DNA from: SIG565 sp045656145
Lineage (GTDB): Bacteria; Bacillota; Clostridia; Oscillospirales; Acutalibacteraceae
NCBI GenBank assembly: GCA_045656145.1
Contig: JAZOQP010000015.1
Span: forward strand, 1-64,000
Reading direction: 5' to 3'
Length of the DNA stretch: 64,000 nucleotides
Under the pieces are notes generated by a model. It saw only the letters and a program-made list of their open reading frames with translations, had not been told where the DNA came from and made no database searches. Shown piece by piece: positions 17,542 through 25,762 of this stretch. The position numbers were made by a program, and so were the translations under genes. Position 1 is the stretch's first letter. Each line of letters opens with the position of its first letter.

Positions 17542-18912
17542 ATGAACATTATCGTTGTTGGTTGCGGTAAAATTGGTACAACCATTGTTGATAATTTAAT
17601 TCGTGAAGGACATAATGTTGTTGCTGTTGATTCTAATGCCGAGGCATTAAATCAGGTTTGCACCGTTTATGATACTATGGGCGTTGTTGGAAGCGGCACC
17701 GACTGTAACACTCTTTCAGAATCAGGCGCCGATAAAGCAGATTTATTTGTTGCGGCAACAGGCTCGGATGAATTCAATATGCTAAGCTGTTATCTTGCTA
17801 AAAAGATGGGTGCTAAAAACACCGTTGCAAGAATAAGAAACCCCGAATATAATGACCAGAGCCTTGGCTTTTTAAGACATAATTTAGATATTTCGCTCTC
17901 AATTAATCCTGAGCGCCTTATGGCATTTGAGGCTTTTAACATATTAAAATTCCCATCTGCTATAAAAATGGAAACATTTTCTCACAGAAGTTATCAAATG
18001 GTGGAATTTGTTTTAAAGGAAAATTCCGAAATTTGCGGTATGAGTCTTATCGAAATGCGTAAAAACTTTGCTTATAAATTTCTGGTTTGCGCCGTTTGCC
18101 GCGATAACACCGTTTACATACCAAACGGTGATTTTACCCTTCAAGCCGGAGATAGAATTGGTATTATTTCCTCCCCTGCTGAACTTCATAAACTATTCAA
18201 GGTTTTAGTTCCTAAGCAAAAGCAGGTTAAAAATGTTATAATTGCGGGAGCTAACATAACAAGCTATTACCTTGCTAAAATGCTTACTGCTTCAGGCACC
18301 AATGTTAAAATAATTGATAGAGATAAAAATCGTTGCGAAGAAATTTGCAACTCGGTTCCTAAGGCAGTTGTTATTTGCGGCGACCCTGCAAATGAGGATG
18401 TTTTGCTTGAAGAAGGAATTGAAAATATTGATGCTTTTGCAGCAATGACAGGAATTGATGAAGAAAACCTTCTTTTATCATTTGCAGCCGCAAAGCATAA
18501 CGTTTCAAAGGTTCTTTCAAAAATCAACCGCGAAGCATTTTCCTCGGTAGCTGAAAAGTTAGGTCTTGAAACAGTTTTGTCGCCTAAACGACTTGCCGCT
18601 AACGTAATAGTAAGATATGCAAGAGCGCTTGAAAATTCAATTGAAAGCAGTCAGGTTGAATCTCTTTACAAGCTTATGGATGGTAAAGCAGAGCTTCTTG
18701 AATTTATTATCAAATCGGATAATGAAGCAACAGAAATCCCCCTTAAAGAAATGTGCCTTAAGGAAAATGTTCTTGTTTGCGGTATTATAAGAAACCGCAA
18801 GCCCATAGTTCCCTCAGGTGATGATATGCTTCTTTCAGGAGACCATGTAATAGTTTTATCATCCGAAGAACACCGCATGAATGATGTTACCGACATTTTA
18901 AAGCAGAGGTAG
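17542..18912 (+). CDS. trkA: Trk potassium uptake regulatory subunit TrkA
   Basis: TrkA is the cytoplasmic nucleotide-sensing ring that gates TrkH. The 456 residues contain two tandem RCK units: an N-terminal Rossmann motif (IVVGCGKIGTT) with a TrkA_C domain, and a second one (IIAGANITSYYLAKML, about residue 235) with its own TrkA_C domain. The second Rossmann glycine motif is degenerate (AGANIT), which is common in double TrkA proteins. trkH follows four bases later. Confidence 0.94.
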   Translation: MNIIVVGCGKIGTTIVDNLIREGHNVVAVDSNAEALNQVCTVYDTMGVVGSGTDCNTLSESGADKADLFVAATGSDEFNMLSCYLAKKMGAKNTVARIRNPEYNDQSLGFLRHNLDISLSINPERLMAFEAFNILKFPSAIKMETFSHRSYQMVEFVLKENSEICGMSLIEMRKNFAYKFLVCAVCRDNTVYIPNGDFTLQAGDRIGIISSPAELHKLFKVLVPKQKQVKNVIIAGANITSYYLAKMLTASGTNVKIIDRDKNRCEEICNSVPKAVVICGDPANEDVLLEEGIENIDAFAAMTGIDEENLLLSFAAAKHNVSKVLSKINREAFSSVAEKLGLETVLSPKRLAANVIVRYARALENSIESSQVESLYKLMDGKAELLEFIIKSDNEATEIPLKEMCLKENVLVCGIIRNRKPIVPSGDDMLLSGDHVIVLSSEEHRMNDVTDILKQR

Positions 18913-18916
18913 TATT

Positions 18917-20362
18917 ATGAATCGTAAAATGGTTTTAAACACAATCGGCAGAATTATGATATTAGAAGCAGCACTTATGCTTCTTCCATCTGCCGTAAGT
19001 TTATGTTATAAAGAATATAAAAGCCTTAGCGCCTTTGTTTTAACCATTATTATTTCGGCAGCAATTGGCGGAATTCTAATTCTGCTCTGCAGAACAAAGG
19101 ACCATGTGATTTATGCTAAGGATGGCTTTGTAACCGTTGGACTAGCCTGGCTTGTGCTCTCGCTTATTGGTGCGCTTCCCTTTTATATAAGCCGTGAAAT
19201 CCCAAGCTTTATTGATGCATTTTTTGAAATTGTGAGTGGTTTCACAACAACCGGCGCATCTATTCTTCAAGATGTTGAAGCAATGAGTCATGGCATGCTG
19301 TTTTGGAGAAGCTTCACGCATTGGATAGGCGGAATGGGAGTTCTTGTTCTTATAATGGCAATTATTCCGAATGTATCCGACCGCTCTATTCACATTATGC
19401 GCGCCGAAATGCCGGGACCTGTTGTTGATAAACTTCTCCCCCGCGCTAAAGACACCGCAAAAATCCTTTATTTAATCTATATATCCCTTACCGCACTACT
19501 CTTTGTGCTTTTAATAATTGGTAAAATGCCGATTTTTGATAGCGCATTACATGCTCTAGGTACAGCAGGAACAGGCGGCTTTGGAATAAAGGCAGATAGC
19601 GTGGCATCGTATTCCCCATATTTGCAATGGGTTATTGCAATATTTATGCTTATTTTCGGCGTGAATTTTAACCTTTATTTCTTAATTCTTATGAAAAAGG
19701 TAAAAACCGTTTTTAAAAGCACCGAGCTTAAAACCTATGCTTTAATAGTGGTTTCAGCTATAGCAATAATCTTTTTCAATATTTCTCCGCTTTATTCCTC
19801 GGCAAGCGAAGCCTTAAGGCAATCCGCTTTCCAGGTATCATCATTAATCACTACCACAGGCTTTTCAACCGCAGATTTTAACCTTTGGCCTTCTCTTTCT
19901 AAGGCAATATTAGTTATGATTATGTTTATAGGCGGTTGCGCAGGTTCAACTGCGGGCGGCCTTAAGGTTACAAGGGTTGTGCTCCTTTTCAAGATGATTG
20001 GCAGAGAGTTCGAACGCCTCTTAAGACCCCGCTCAGTAAAGGTTGTAAAAAGTGAGGGTAAAAGCGTTGACGAAAAGGTGCTTTCAAGTGTTACAACTTA
20101 TTTTGCCGTTTATATAGTTTGTTTTGTTGCGGTATTTTTACTTATAAGTATTGATGTTTTCGATTTCGAAACAAACTTTACAGCGGTTACAGCCTGTTTT
20201 AACAATATAGGCCCTGGTCTCGCTCAGGTAGGTCCTATGTCAAGCTATGCCGATTACAGCGTTTTTTCAAAAATAGTTTTATCGATTGCTATGCTTCTTG
20301 GCAGACTTGAAATTTTCCCACTTATTATTGCATTCTCCCCTACAACCTGGTTTAAAAAATAG
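18917..20362 (+). CDS. trkH: Trk potassium channel subunit TrkH
   Basis: The 481-residue membrane protein has about ten hydrophobic helices and the four pore-loop repeats of the SKT family: FTTTGASIL, ALGTAGTGGFG, ITTTGFSTADF and CFNNIGPGL. The selectivity-filter glycines are all present. It forms the K+ pore with the adjacent TrkA. Confidence 0.94.
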   Translation: MNRKMVLNTIGRIMILEAALMLLPSAVSLCYKEYKSLSAFVLTIIISAAIGGILILLCRTKDHVIYAKDGFVTVGLAWLVLSLIGALPFYISREIPSFIDAFFEIVSGFTTTGASILQDVEAMSHGMLFWRSFTHWIGGMGVLVLIMAIIPNVSDRSIHIMRAEMPGPVVDKLLPRAKDTAKILYLIYISLTALLFVLLIIGKMPIFDSALHALGTAGTGGFGIKADSVASYSPYLQWVIAIFMLIFGVNFNLYFLILMKKVKTVFKSTELKTYALIVVSAIAIIFFNISPLYSSASEALRQSAFQVSSLITTTGFSTADFNLWPSLSKAILVMIMFIGGCAGSTAGGLKVTRVVLLFKMIGREFERLLRPRSVKVVKSEGKSVDEKVLSSVTTYFAVYIVCFVAVFLLISIDVFDFETNFTAVTACFNNIGPGLAQVGPMSSYADYSVFSKIVLSIAMLLGRLEIFPLIIAFSPTTWFKK

Positions 20363-20371
20363 AGGTATAAA

Positions 20372-21100
20372 ATGAACGAGCACAAAAGCGACACTTTAGA
20401 ACAAAGAAAAAAAGCCCAGCAAGAGTTTTTGAAATTAAAGCGCATGCAGGCGGGCGAAGAGGTAGAAGCCGAAGCAGAAAAAGAAATTGTTCCTCTGACC
20501 TTTTCAGAAAAAATTAAAAACTTTTGGTATCACTATAAGGCGCCAACAATTATTATTACTTTTTTAACCCTTGCCTTTGCGATATGCATTCATCAATGTG
20601 CATCTAAGCCTAATTATGATGCCGAGGTTATCCTATATTCTAACAATGCATATTCCGCCGAGCAGGTTGACCTGCTAACCGATTATATGACACAGTTTTT
20701 TAATGATACAAACGGCGATGGAGAAGTAAAAATTGTTATAAGCGACTGTTCTTATACAACAGATGGTACCTTTGACAGTACCCGAGCAAACACCCTTGCT
20801 ACAAAACTAAACGCCACCATCGCAAGTGGTTTTGAAACACAACTGTATATTGTTGATAATAAATATATGGAACAACTTAATACCCTTGCAAAAGATTATG
20901 GTGGTTTCTTCACAGACTCGGTAGAAATGCCGGCACTTGTTTCCGAAATTACCGATAGCGAAGGCTACTGCTTCCCTGATGGCCTAATTATAGGCAAGAG
21001 GTTAATTAAGGGAACAACCATGGAAAACAATAAAACGGCAATAGCGGCGCAAGAAGAGGCTTCTAAAGTGCTTGAAAAAATTAAAAATTATAACAAATAA
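20372..21100 (+). CDS. Single-pass membrane protein, unknown
   Basis: The 242 residues begin with a charged segment rich in Lys and Glu (residues 1-45), then a single transmembrane helix (APTIIITFLTLAFAICIHQC, near residue 62), then an extracytoplasmic domain of about 165 residues. I do not recognise the domain. It is the last gene before the bidirectional terminator at 21101, ten bases after trkH, and might be translationally linked to it. Confidence 0.6.
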   Translation: MNEHKSDTLEQRKKAQQEFLKLKRMQAGEEVEAEAEKEIVPLTFSEKIKNFWYHYKAPTIIITFLTLAFAICIHQCASKPNYDAEVILYSNNAYSAEQVDLLTDYMTQFFNDTNGDGEVKIVISDCSYTTDGTFDSTRANTLATKLNATIASGFETQLYIVDNKYMEQLNTLAKDYGGFFTDSVEMPALVSEITDSEGYCFPDGLIIGKRLIKGTTMENNKTAIAAQEEASKVLEKIKNYNK

Positions 21101-21135
21101 AAAAAATGCAGTAGTCAAACGACTACTGCATTTTT
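21101..21135. terminator. Bidirectional terminator between the trk run and mgsA
   Basis: TGCAGTAGTC and GACTACTGCA pair across a short loop, with A6 before and T5 after, so it can end transcription from both converging sides. Confidence 0.85.
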
Positions 21136-21136
21136 A

Positions 21137-21517
21137 TTATGCAATTTTAATTCCGCTTTTTAACGCTTCAAGCATTATCTCAGCGCTGCTAAGGTTTGTT
21201 GCAAGCGGTATTTTTTGAACATCGCACAAACGAAGAAGAGCCGAAACATCAGGCTCATGGGGCTGTGCTGTAAGAGGGTCGCGAAGGAAAATTACCAAAT
21301 CCATATTTCCATCGGCTATCATAGCTCCGATTTGTTGGTCGCCGCCTAAGGGGCCACTCTTCATTCTGAAAATAGGTAATGCGGTTTCCCCCATTATTAA
21401 AGTTCCTGTGGTGCCTGTTGCATATAACTCATGCCCAGCTAAAACATCCTTATATTTTTTAGAGAGTTCTATTATTTCATTTTTTCTTTTATCATGTGCA
21501 ATAAGCGCTATTTTCAT
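21137..21517 (-). CDS. mgsA: Methylglyoxal synthase
   Basis: MgsA converts dihydroxyacetone phosphate to methylglyoxal and phosphate. The 126 residues contain LIAHDKRKNE, the ATGTTG loop (LYATGTTGTLI), and MKSGPLGGDQQIGAMI with the catalytic aspartate nearby (LVIFLRDPL). The ATG at 21517 has GGAAG upstream; the longer frame to 21571 has no ribosome site. Confidence 0.95.
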   Translation of the reverse strand: MKIALIAHDKRKNEIIELSKKYKDVLAGHELYATGTTGTLIMGETALPIFRMKSGPLGGDQQIGAMIADGNMDLVIFLRDPLTAQPHEPDVSALLRLCDVQKIPLATNLSSAEIMLEALKSGIKIA

Positions 21518-21645
21518 AAAAACTTCCTTTCTTTTTGTTATATTTACAAAGGAATTATAGCATAAAACCATAAATAATTCAAGAATAAAGTGGAATCACT
21601 AAGTTCTTTTTTAACTATTTGTTCCTACCTTTCACTTGAAAATTC

Positions 21646-21907
21646 CGAGTCCTTCTCATATAAAAAAATAACAGTCTACTAAAATGGTAGACTGTTATTT
21701 TGGCAGGGGTAGAAGGACAGATCCGCTGCGCGTATCTCCTGCTTGACCACCCAACTGCTTTGCAGTTCGGTACCGGTCTGCGCACCTTTTTGCTAGAAAA
21801 CAGTTCCCCGAACTGTTTTCCTTAACGCAAAAACCCTCTCAGGGTTCGAGTCCTTCTCATATAAAAAAATAACAGCCTACTAAAATGGTAGACTGTTATT
21901 TTGGCAG
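21646..21907. repeat. tRNA-Trp tail satellite, two 61-bp direct copies
   Basis: Copies 21646-21706 and 21847-21907 differ at a single base (AACAGTCTACT versus AACAGCCTACT). Each holds GAGTCCTTCTC, a terminator hairpin (AACAGTCTAC/GTAGACTGTT) and the segment TTTTGGCAG. After copy 1 the DNA continues GGGTAGAAGGAC, which is the reverse complement of the tRNA-Trp 3' end. The 140-bp body between the copies holds another hairpin (AACAGTTC/GAACTGTT) and ends in GGGTTCGAGTCCTTCT, a tRNA-Trp T-arm. On the minus strand the order is tRNA tail, terminator, inverted tail, body, tail. The tRNA gene itself is now 21.6 kb away. Confidence 0.8.
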
Positions 21908-23368
21908 AGCGGATGCAGTTAAATCCGAACTCAAATCTGAGTTTTCGATTTCACTCAAGCTGACGGTTTCAGAGCCGTCCTTATAATTGAATGTTATCAC
22001 CATTTTGTCATCATACAGATAAATCGTGTTAATAAAGCTATCAATCAGTCTGCGCTTATGATCTAAACGGCGAGTATTGTATTTACGGAAACGGTGGAAC
22101 CAAAAGAGAATTTGATCTTTTGTAAGCAATGGCTTTGACATTTCCTCTTTGATGATTTGAACGGAAATGTCACTCTTTTGCTTTTCCAAATCTTCAAGGC
22201 GTTGCTTGGTAGATGGAGTAACGATTCCTTGCTGAATGGCATTAAGAAGATTATCAATGCCCCTTTGAATATCTGCATACTGTTTTCTGAGCATAGGCAA
22301 AACAGTATTTTCTTTGCCTTGGATCTCCATTATGGTGTCGGCAATCTTTTCAAGGAGAACATCATCAAAAAGCACTTTTTCAATTTGCTTTACAACAAGG
22401 TCTTCTATCCAATCTTTCTTAACGGTTTTCTTATCACAACCGCTATGCTTTTTAACACCAACACATTTGTAATAACGATATACGGTTGAGGTCTTGCTTG
22501 TTCCGCTCTCGCCAACCATAAAGCACTCACATTTACCGCAACGCAGTTTTGTAGTTAACAAATATTCATCTTCGGCTTTATGTTTTGCCGGAGCTTTTTT
22601 ATTTGCAGCCATACGGCGTTGAACACGGTCAAACAGTTCATCAGGAATGATAGCGGGAATACCGTGCGGATGAATAATATCACGATATTTAAACTCGCCA
22701 ATGTAACGGCGGTTTTTAAGCATGCGGGTAACCATATCAACACCGATTTTACCGCCAAAAGCAGAACGCAATCCTTTGGCGTTCATTTCCTGTGCAATTT
22801 CGGTCATAGAAGCACCTTCGGCGTAACGCTTAAATGCTTCCAAAACTGCAGGAGCAACCAAAGGATCTATCTGAAAATGTTGTTCACTATCGATGGTATA
22901 TCCTAACGGCAAAGTGCCGCCGTTGAATTTGCATTTATAAGCATTTTCGGTAAGACCACGGACAACCTTTTCAGAAAGCTCGGCAGAGTAATATTCCGCC
23001 ATACCTTCAAGCACCGCTTCCATAAGGATGCCTTCCGAGCCTTCGGAAATCTTCTCGGTGGCGGATATAACTTTAACACCGTTTTTACGAAGTGCAGCTT
23101 TGTAATGAGCGGAGTCGTAACGGTCACGGGCAAAGCGGTCGAGTTTCCATACAATGATAAGCTCAAACTTTTTACTCGCACTATCCTTTATCATCTTCTG
23201 AAAGTCAGGACGGTTGTCCGTTCTGGCAGAGAAGGCACGGTCGATATATGTACCAACGATTTGAATATCGTTCTTTTCAGCAAAAGCCTTGCACTCACGT
23301 AACTGACCTTCAATAGACTCCTCACGCTGATTATCACTTGAATATCGTGCGTAAATTACGGCTGTCAT
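21896..23368 (-). CDS. Large serine recombinase
   Basis: This 490-residue site-specific recombinase catalyses integration and excision. The N-terminal resolvase domain has the catalytic serine in ARYSSDNQREESIEGQL and WKLDRFARDRYDS. A recombinase domain (GYTIDSEQHFQ...) follows, then a zinc ribbon (CGKCECF...CVGVKKHSGC), and a coiled-coil C-terminus of 100 or more residues. The ATG at 23368 has AAAGGGG upstream. Its stop codon lies outside the element core: the last residue and stop are supplied by host DNA, so the C-terminus changes when the element excises. Confidence 0.92.
   Translation of the reverse strand: MTAVIYARYSSDNQREESIEGQLRECKAFAEKNDIQIVGTYIDRAFSARTDNRPDFQKMIKDSASKKFELIIVWKLDRFARDRYDSAHYKAALRKNGVKVISATEKISEGSEGILMEAVLEGMAEYYSAELSEKVVRGLTENAYKCKFNGGTLPLGYTIDSEQHFQIDPLVAPAVLEAFKRYAEGASMTEIAQEMNAKGLRSAFGGKIGVDMVTRMLKNRRYIGEFKYRDIIHPHGIPAIIPDELFDRVQRRMAANKKAPAKHKAEDEYLLTTKLRCGKCECFMVGESGTSKTSTVYRYYKCVGVKKHSGCDKKTVKKDWIEDLVVKQIEKVLFDDVLLEKIADTIMEIQGKENTVLPMLRKQYADIQRGIDNLLNAIQQGIVTPSTKQRLEDLEKQKSDISVQIIKEEMSKPLLTKDQILFWFHRFRKYNTRRLDHKRRLIDSFINTIYLYDDKMVITFNYKDGSETVSLSEIENSDLSSDLTASALPK
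21900..21907. other. attL core, TTTGGCAG
   Basis: This is the left copy of the 8-bp core. It overlaps codons near the 3' end of the recombinase gene. The base before differs from the right copy (T versus A) and the base after differs too (A versus G), so 8 bp is the maximum identity. Confidence 0.75.
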
Positions 23369-23385
23369 TGTATCGCCCCTTTCCA

Positions 23386-24633
23386 TCATTTATATAAGCC
23401 TCGAATATCCCAAGGGTTAAGTATCCATTCTCCGTTGTCTTTCCATGGATAAGCAAATCCATCATTTTCGTCTTGATATATACTGCCGAAATCCAAAGAT
23501 TCGGAATGTAATTCTTCTCCCACTTTCCAATCAACTTGTACTACAATTTTTGATAAACAACAAGAGCGTTCTTCGATTTCTTTTATTTGAAAGGAAACAA
23601 AGCTCTTGCTATGAAACATTTTCCTGCATTCACCAGCTCGTTTTTTTGCAGAACTTTCATAAGAGAAAATATTTTTGAAATACATTGACAGTTCACCATA
23701 ATTATTTCGTTCCCATGCTGAAAATGCTTTCAAAAGTGGAATGACATAAGGATAGTCTGTGCAGTCGTCTTTACTTGGAACTGCTGGCAAATCCGTTCCT
23801 ATAGTTATATCTCGTTTTTTCCATTTATGTATTTCTTCACGGTCTATTGCGTTTTGACGCATTTTCTTAAGAGATTCAGAAATTGGAGGAGGATTTGTTT
23901 CTTTTTCATATTTTGCTTTTCTGCTATCCTCACTATCTTTCATATTCATCCAATCTGCTAACGCAAACATTAGTGATACACATTTACAAGAAACATACTC
24001 GTTGGCATAGTTAAGATCACGCCCGTGAAGGATACCGTTTCTATACGGAAGTCTTATCTCTTCGTGATTGGTTACATTTCTGCCCTTATTAAATATACTC
24101 TTTAATTTTGTCAATCCATCGCTACATCCTACCAAACAATCCCAAGCGGTAACATCAGTTCCTTCAGCAAAAAATCCCTTGCTCTTGGTATAATCGTTTA
24201 CCGAACCATCAATTAAGATTAAAAATAATGGTACACTCGCATAATATCGTCCTGCAAAATGATCGTCGAATGCTTTATTTATTAGATCATATCGATCCAT
24301 AAATGGTTTTGCTTTATTTTTAAGCCAATGAATTATTTCTTTAACATCATTTTTGTAATAATCGAGCAATACACGTTCTCCAGCCTCTATACCTTCTGTC
24401 TCTACCGCCAGATTTGCTTTTTGCATCAAAGTGAAATTCATTGATTCATAAGCGCACCAACCATTGTCTGAAAAGTTTATATTAAATGATTGTGTTTGTT
24501 TAACCAGGTTTTCTAATTGTGATTCTAAATCCTTTAACTGTTTACGCTGTTCTTTTGGTAGAAAAGCGGATATCAGTTTCATTGCTTTTATATTCTTTTC
24601 AAATTCTTTTAGACTGTGCAAATTTTCGTCCAT
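23386..24633 (-). CDS. Unknown protein with HEPN-like Rx4H motif
   Basis: The 415-residue protein is not one I can name. It starts with a coiled-coil region, has a predicted helical middle with RYYASVPLFLILIDG, and then the motif YRNGILHGRDL at about residues 197-207. That Arg-x4-His arrangement matches the catalytic motif of HEPN ribonucleases, which occur in toxin and phage-defence proteins. The C-terminal ~200 residues resemble nothing obvious. It lies between the recombinase and a small HTH protein, a usual cargo or accessory position. Confidence 0.6.
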   Translation of the reverse strand: MDENLHSLKEFEKNIKAMKLISAFLPKEQRKQLKDLESQLENLVKQTQSFNINFSDNGWCAYESMNFTLMQKANLAVETEGIEAGERVLLDYYKNDVKEIIHWLKNKAKPFMDRYDLINKAFDDHFAGRYYASVPLFLILIDGSVNDYTKSKGFFAEGTDVTAWDCLVGCSDGLTKLKSIFNKGRNVTNHEEIRLPYRNGILHGRDLNYANEYVSCKCVSLMFALADWMNMKDSEDSRKAKYEKETNPPPISESLKKMRQNAIDREEIHKWKKRDITIGTDLPAVPSKDDCTDYPYVIPLLKAFSAWERNNYGELSMYFKNIFSYESSAKKRAGECRKMFHSKSFVSFQIKEIEERSCCLSKIVVQVDWKVGEELHSESLDFGSIYQDENDGFAYPWKDNGEWILNPWDIRGLYK

Positions 24634-24641
24634 ATTATTTC

Positions 24642-24827
24642 TTATTCCTCCGCTTGTCCGCTGTTTACCCAAGCATCAATTTCGGAAAGTTTGAACTTCC
24701 ACTTCTTGCCGACCTTGTGTGCCGGCATACCTTTATTTGCAATCCATTTTAATGCTGAGTCACGGCTAATGCCGAGATACTTACATATCTCAGGCATAGA
24801 GTAATATCTATCTTCAAAATCGGTCAT
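24642..24827 (-). CDS. Small helix-turn-helix protein, excisionase-like
   Basis: The 61-residue protein is a single MerR/excisionase-type HTH: YSMPEICKYLGISRDSALKW, then KKWKFKLSEIDAWVNS. Proteins of this type commonly direct excision by serine or tyrosine recombinases. GAGGTG precedes ATG 24827. It heads the minus-strand group with the 415-residue protein and the recombinase. A repressor role is the alternative. Confidence 0.8.
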   Translation of the reverse strand: MTDFEDRYYSMPEICKYLGISRDSALKWIANKGMPAHKVGKKWKFKLSEIDAWVNSGQAEE

Positions 24828-24843
24828 ATTGGAACACCTCTTT

Positions 24844-24908
24844 TTATTTTTCTCTATTATACCATACAACTGCTGATTAGTAAAGTTAATTGTCGGTTAT
24901 TGTATGGT
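24844..24908 (-). promoter_or_regulatory. Promoter of the HTH-recombinase group with inverted repeats
   Basis: A minus-strand TATAAT lies close upstream of the HTH gene, with a weak TTTACT 17 bp before it. An exact 8-bp inverted repeat, CCATACAA (24863-24870 and 24901-24908 in opposite orientation), flanks the upstream promoter area and could be an operator for the HTH protein. Confidence 0.45.
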
Positions 24909-24917
24909 TTCAATTGT

Positions 24918-24952
24918 AAAAAACAGCCCGCTGTAATGGAAAAGCGAGCTGT
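24918..24952 (-). terminator. Terminator of the NRPS operon
   Basis: ACAGCTCGCT and AGCGGGCTGT pair with one mismatch, followed on the minus strand by TTTTTTAC, directly after the phosphopantetheinyl transferase. Confidence 0.75.
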
Positions 24953-24955
24953 AAG

Positions 24956-25543
24956 TCATTGGTATATAGCAATTACATAATTCTCTATAATACTTTTGTG
25001 TAATGACGTGTCCTGTATATGTTTTCTAAGATTTACTATGCCGCACCCCATACACTTCCCGTACGCTTCTTTTGCGGTCCAGAGTTCAAAGAAACGGGTT
25101 AGAATTTCCGTGTTGGTGGTATAAGTGAAGTCTTGGTCTGTAGGTGTATGGCCTAACAGATAAAGTAATTCTTCATCTGTACAGATACGTTTGGCTACTG
25201 TAAGATCAATTGGGCGAATTTGTTCGATGTCGATACCGATGGGTTTGTCATAAACAGCACAGACCACCATATCACCCGAATGGCTAATATTAAATTCTAC
25301 AGGTAAGCCTTTTGCATAAGGCTTTCCATGTTCTTTTATGCCGAAAGTGATACTTTTGGGCGCAATACCACACCATTCGGCTATAGTTTTACGGGCAAGC
25401 ATTTCGCCAGCAACGGTTCGCTTTTTGTCATCAACAAAACGAAATCTATCTACACGGCGTTGCTTATCCTCACTCATTAACGAATACCATTTATTATACT
25501 CGGCATCGGTTAAATCCCGAATATCATATTTGTACCATTTCAT
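24956..25543 (-). CDS. 4'-phosphopantetheinyl transferase, Sfp type
   Basis: This enzyme converts apo carrier domains to holo form by attaching phosphopantetheine from CoA. The 195 residues carry the magnesium-binding GIDIEQI motif near residue 96 and FFELWTAKEAYGK near residue 150, both diagnostic. FNISHSGDMVVCAV is the third family motif. It overlaps the ACP gene by four bases and is the last gene of the NRPS operon, so it presumably activates the ACP and the two NRPS thiolation domains. Confidence 0.92.
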   Translation of the reverse strand: MKWYKYDIRDLTDAEYNKWYSLMSEDKQRRVDRFRFVDDKKRTVAGEMLARKTIAEWCGIAPKSITFGIKEHGKPYAKGLPVEFNISHSGDMVVCAVYDKPIGIDIEQIRPIDLTVAKRICTDEELLYLLGHTPTDQDFTYTTNTEILTRFFELWTAKEAYGKCMGCGIVNLRKHIQDTSLHKSIIENYVIAIYQ

Positions 25544-25761
25544 TGCTTTTCAATAAATGCAATAACATCACCGACAGTTTTAAATTCTTTGATTGCTCTA
25601 TCGGGGATCTCAATGTCAAATTCGTCTTCAACAATGCAGGCAAGGTTAACTAAATCCAGAGAATTGAGTCCTAAATCGGCAATTAAAACTGTATCTTTAG
25701 TAATTGTAACATCATCATTGCCTGTATGTTCACAAATGATTTTTGTAAGTTTTTCTATCAT
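25540..25761 (-). CDS. Acyl carrier protein
   Basis: The 73-residue protein has the four-helix ACP layout and the phosphopantetheine serine in DLGLNSLDLVNLACIVE, at residue 34. It overlaps the transferase gene and follows the AMP ligase gene by one base. In this operon it is the likely carrier of the fatty acyl starter, not the housekeeping ACP. Confidence 0.93.
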   Translation of the reverse strand: MIEKLTKIICEHTGNDDVTITKDTVLIADLGLNSLDLVNLACIVEDEFDIEIPDRAIKEFKTVGDVIAFIEKQ

Positions 25762-25762
25762 T

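Noticed and set aside
21646..21907. Direct repeats as a CRISPR array
   Set aside because: Only two copies, each containing a tRNA tail and a terminator, with no regular spacers and no cas genes.
21896..24827. Prophage origin of the element
   Set aside because: No capsid, terminase, portal, tail or lysis gene is present; MobC and a relaxase point to a mobilizable element.
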